Shown here in pieces: positions 13,640 through 15,038 of a stretch of DNA of 15,038 bases. Source of the DNA: Elusimicrobiota bacterium (GTDB taxonomy: Bacteria > CAYTYR01 > UBA6262). The position numbers and the translations under genes were made by a program. Position 1 is the stretch's first letter. Each line of letters begins with the position of its first letter. The DNA is taken from the NCBI GenBank assembly GCA_003153935.1, contig PMCA01000015.1, forward strand, positions 1-15,038, in the 5' to 3' direction. The notes under the pieces are model-generated. The model was not told where the DNA came from. It saw nothing but the letters and a program-made list of their open reading frames with translations, and searched no databases.

Positions 13640-15004
13640 ATGAAAAAGATTTTAGTAGTATTGAGCGTCCTGGGTTTAATGCTGGGCGCTGGGATGTTGT
13701 TCGCGGAAGAAGCGATAGCACCAGCGACGACTCCTGTTTGCGCGGTTCCAGCCGCGGTTCCGGTATCTCCCATCAATACGGGGGATACGGCCTGGATATT
13801 GATCTCCACGGCACTGGTGATGATGATGACGGCGCCGGGACTGGCTATGTTCTACGGCGGGTTGGTGCGGAGGAAGAACGTTTTATCTACCATGGTTCAA
13901 TCTTTCTTCCTGCTGGCTCTGATCAGCGTCCAATGGGTGTTATTTGGCTATAGCCTGGCCTTTGGTCCGGATATCGGCCATTTTATCGGCAGTTTGAAAT
14001 GGATGGGACTGCAGGGTGTCGGCATGGCGCCTAATCCCGACTACGCGGCTACGATACCTCATTCTCTATTCATGATTTACCAGATGATGTTTGCTGCAAT
14101 TACTCCGGCCCTGATCACCGGCGCTTTCGCGGAAAGAATAAAATTCTCCACTTTCGTCGTATTCAGCTTACTCTGGGCTACATTGGTATATGATCCGATC
14201 TGCCACTGGGTCTGGGGATCGGGCGGCTGGCTGCGGAATATGGGCGCTCTGGATTTTGCCGGCGGAACCGTGGTCCATATCTCTTCCGGTGTCACAGCGC
14301 TGATTTTTGCTTTGATGATCGGCAAAAGAAAAGGTTATCCTGATAATCCGGCGCCGCCGCATAACATGGTGTTTACCCTGTTAGGCGCGGCTTTGCTGTG
14401 GTTTGGCTGGTTCGGTTTTAACGCTGGCAGCGCCTTGGGCGCGAATGAACTGGCTGTTTCAGCTTTTATCGCTACTAATACTGCTGCGGCTACCGCGGCT
14501 TTAGGATGGATGTGCCTGGATTGGTTCTTTAACGGCAGTCCGACCGTGCTGGGCGGCGCTTCCGGTGCGGTAGCGGGTCTCGTAGCTATCACCCCCGCGG
14601 CCGGTTTTGTTACGCCGATGGGCGCAATAATGATAGGTATAATAGTGGCTCTAGTGTGCTATACTGCTGTAGTGGTCATTAAGGAAAAATTCGGTTATGA
14701 TGACAGCCTGGACGCTTTCGGCGTGCATGGTGTTGGCGGAACAGTGGGAGCACTGGCCACCGGGTTATTTGCCACGAAGCTGGTCAACGCAGCGGGTAAT
14801 AACGGGTTATTTTATGGCAACGCCCATCAGCTTGGTATACAGGCGATAGGGGTATTGGCTACCATTGGATACGCGGTCGTGGTCAGCTTTGTATTGTTGA
14901 AGATACTGGATAAGACTATGGGACTCAGGGTCAATGAAGAGGAAGAGCTCATGGGGCTGGATGTGACGCAGCACAAGGAAACTGCGTATACGTTAATTGA
15001 TTAA
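13640..15004 (+). CDS. amtB: Ammonium transporter AmtB (copy 2, with signal peptide)
   Basis: The 454-residue protein starts at ATG 13640, because AAAGGGG (13625-13631) sits 8 nt upstream; the ATG at 13622 lies before this site. A signal peptide (MKKILVVLSVLGLMLGAGMLFA, cleavage near residue 22) and a short Ala/Pro-rich linker precede an Amt core of exactly the length of copy 1. The key residues are conserved: TGAFAERIKF, the twin histidines H213 (VVHISSG) and H363 (FGVHGVGG), and a tail EEEELMGLDVTQHKETAY nearly identical to that of copy 1. The two are clear paralogues that differ mainly in the N-terminus. Cleavable signal peptides also occur in E. coli AmtB. The spacer element after amtB-1 begins again 9 bases after this stop, so another glnK may follow outside the window. 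Confidence 0.96.
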   Translation: MKKILVVLSVLGLMLGAGMLFAEEAIAPATTPVCAVPAAVPVSPINTGDTAWILISTALVMMMTAPGLAMFYGGLVRRKNVLSTMVQSFFLLALISVQWVLFGYSLAFGPDIGHFIGSLKWMGLQGVGMAPNPDYAATIPHSLFMIYQMMFAAITPALITGAFAERIKFSTFVVFSLLWATLVYDPICHWVWGSGGWLRNMGALDFAGGTVVHISSGVTALIFALMIGKRKGYPDNPAPPHNMVFTLLGAALLWFGWFGFNAGSALGANELAVSAFIATNTAAATAALGWMCLDWFFNGSPTVLGGASGAVAGLVAITPAAGFVTPMGAIMIGIIVALVCYTAVVVIKEKFGYDDSLDAFGVHGVGGTVGALATGLFATKLVNAAGNNGLFYGNAHQLGIQAIGVLATIGYAVVVSFVLLKILDKTMGLRVNEEEELMGLDVTQHKETAYTLID

Positions 15005-15012
15005 TTAAAGGG

Positions 15013-15038
15013 GTGTCTCGGATTGATTTCTTGGACAT
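15013..15038 (+). repeat. Second copy of the post-amtB element (cut by window end)
   Basis: These last 26 bases match 9376-9401 at 24 positions; the differences are C for T at 15017 and G for A at 15025. Both copies begin about ten bases after an amtB stop codon. Any hairpin corresponding to 9404-9445 would lie beyond the window. Confidence 0.85.

Overview
This is a chromosomal stretch of a bacterium with three functional blocks, almost all on the + strand. An outer-membrane beta-barrel candidate with a signal peptide, kinase-less Kdp signalling, a c-di-AMP riboswitch and three PII domains suggest a diderm from an uncultured lineage (Omnitrophota- or Elusimicrobiota-like is a guess; nothing here fixes the phylum). 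Genes are tightly packed, with Shine-Dalgarno sites of the GGAGG type and many hairpin/T-run terminators.

Region 1 (1-916): the 3' end of a glutamine-dependent NAD+ synthetase gene, four tandem 7-bp repeats, a small sigma-70-family factor, and a strong terminator.

Region 2 (941-7973): a potassium operon. A sigma-70-like promoter is followed by a c-di-AMP (ydaO/yuaA-type) riboswitch with its own terminator. Then come a PTS EIIA-Ntr-like protein, KdpA, KdpB, KdpC and a KdpD that stops after its GAF-like domain and has no histidine kinase; there is no kdpF and no kdpE. This suggests that c-di-AMP, rather than a classical KdpDE phosphorelay, controls the operon, possibly both at the riboswitch and through the KdpD USP domain.

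Region 3 (7974-15038): a nitrogen-acquisition island. It carries amtB-1 and glnK-1, an APC amino-acid permease fused to a C-terminal PII domain, an operon of a predicted outer-membrane barrel, a second glnK and a 58-aa HTH protein, and then amtB-2. The transport proteins probably move ammonium and amino acids across the inner membrane, and perhaps across the outer membrane, with PII domains sensing ATP/ADP/2-oxoglutarate.

The most striking feature is an unrecognised repeated leader in front of three of these transcription units (amtB-1, permease-PII, barrel-glnK). GTTACCAA and ACTTGTAT lie exactly 15 nt apart in all three copies. A variable hairpin, a conserved ACAAAGRCG and one or two intrinsic terminators follow, ending very close to the gene. 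This looks like a family of attenuators that may coordinate the nitrogen genes. A second repeated element lies just downstream of both amtB genes.
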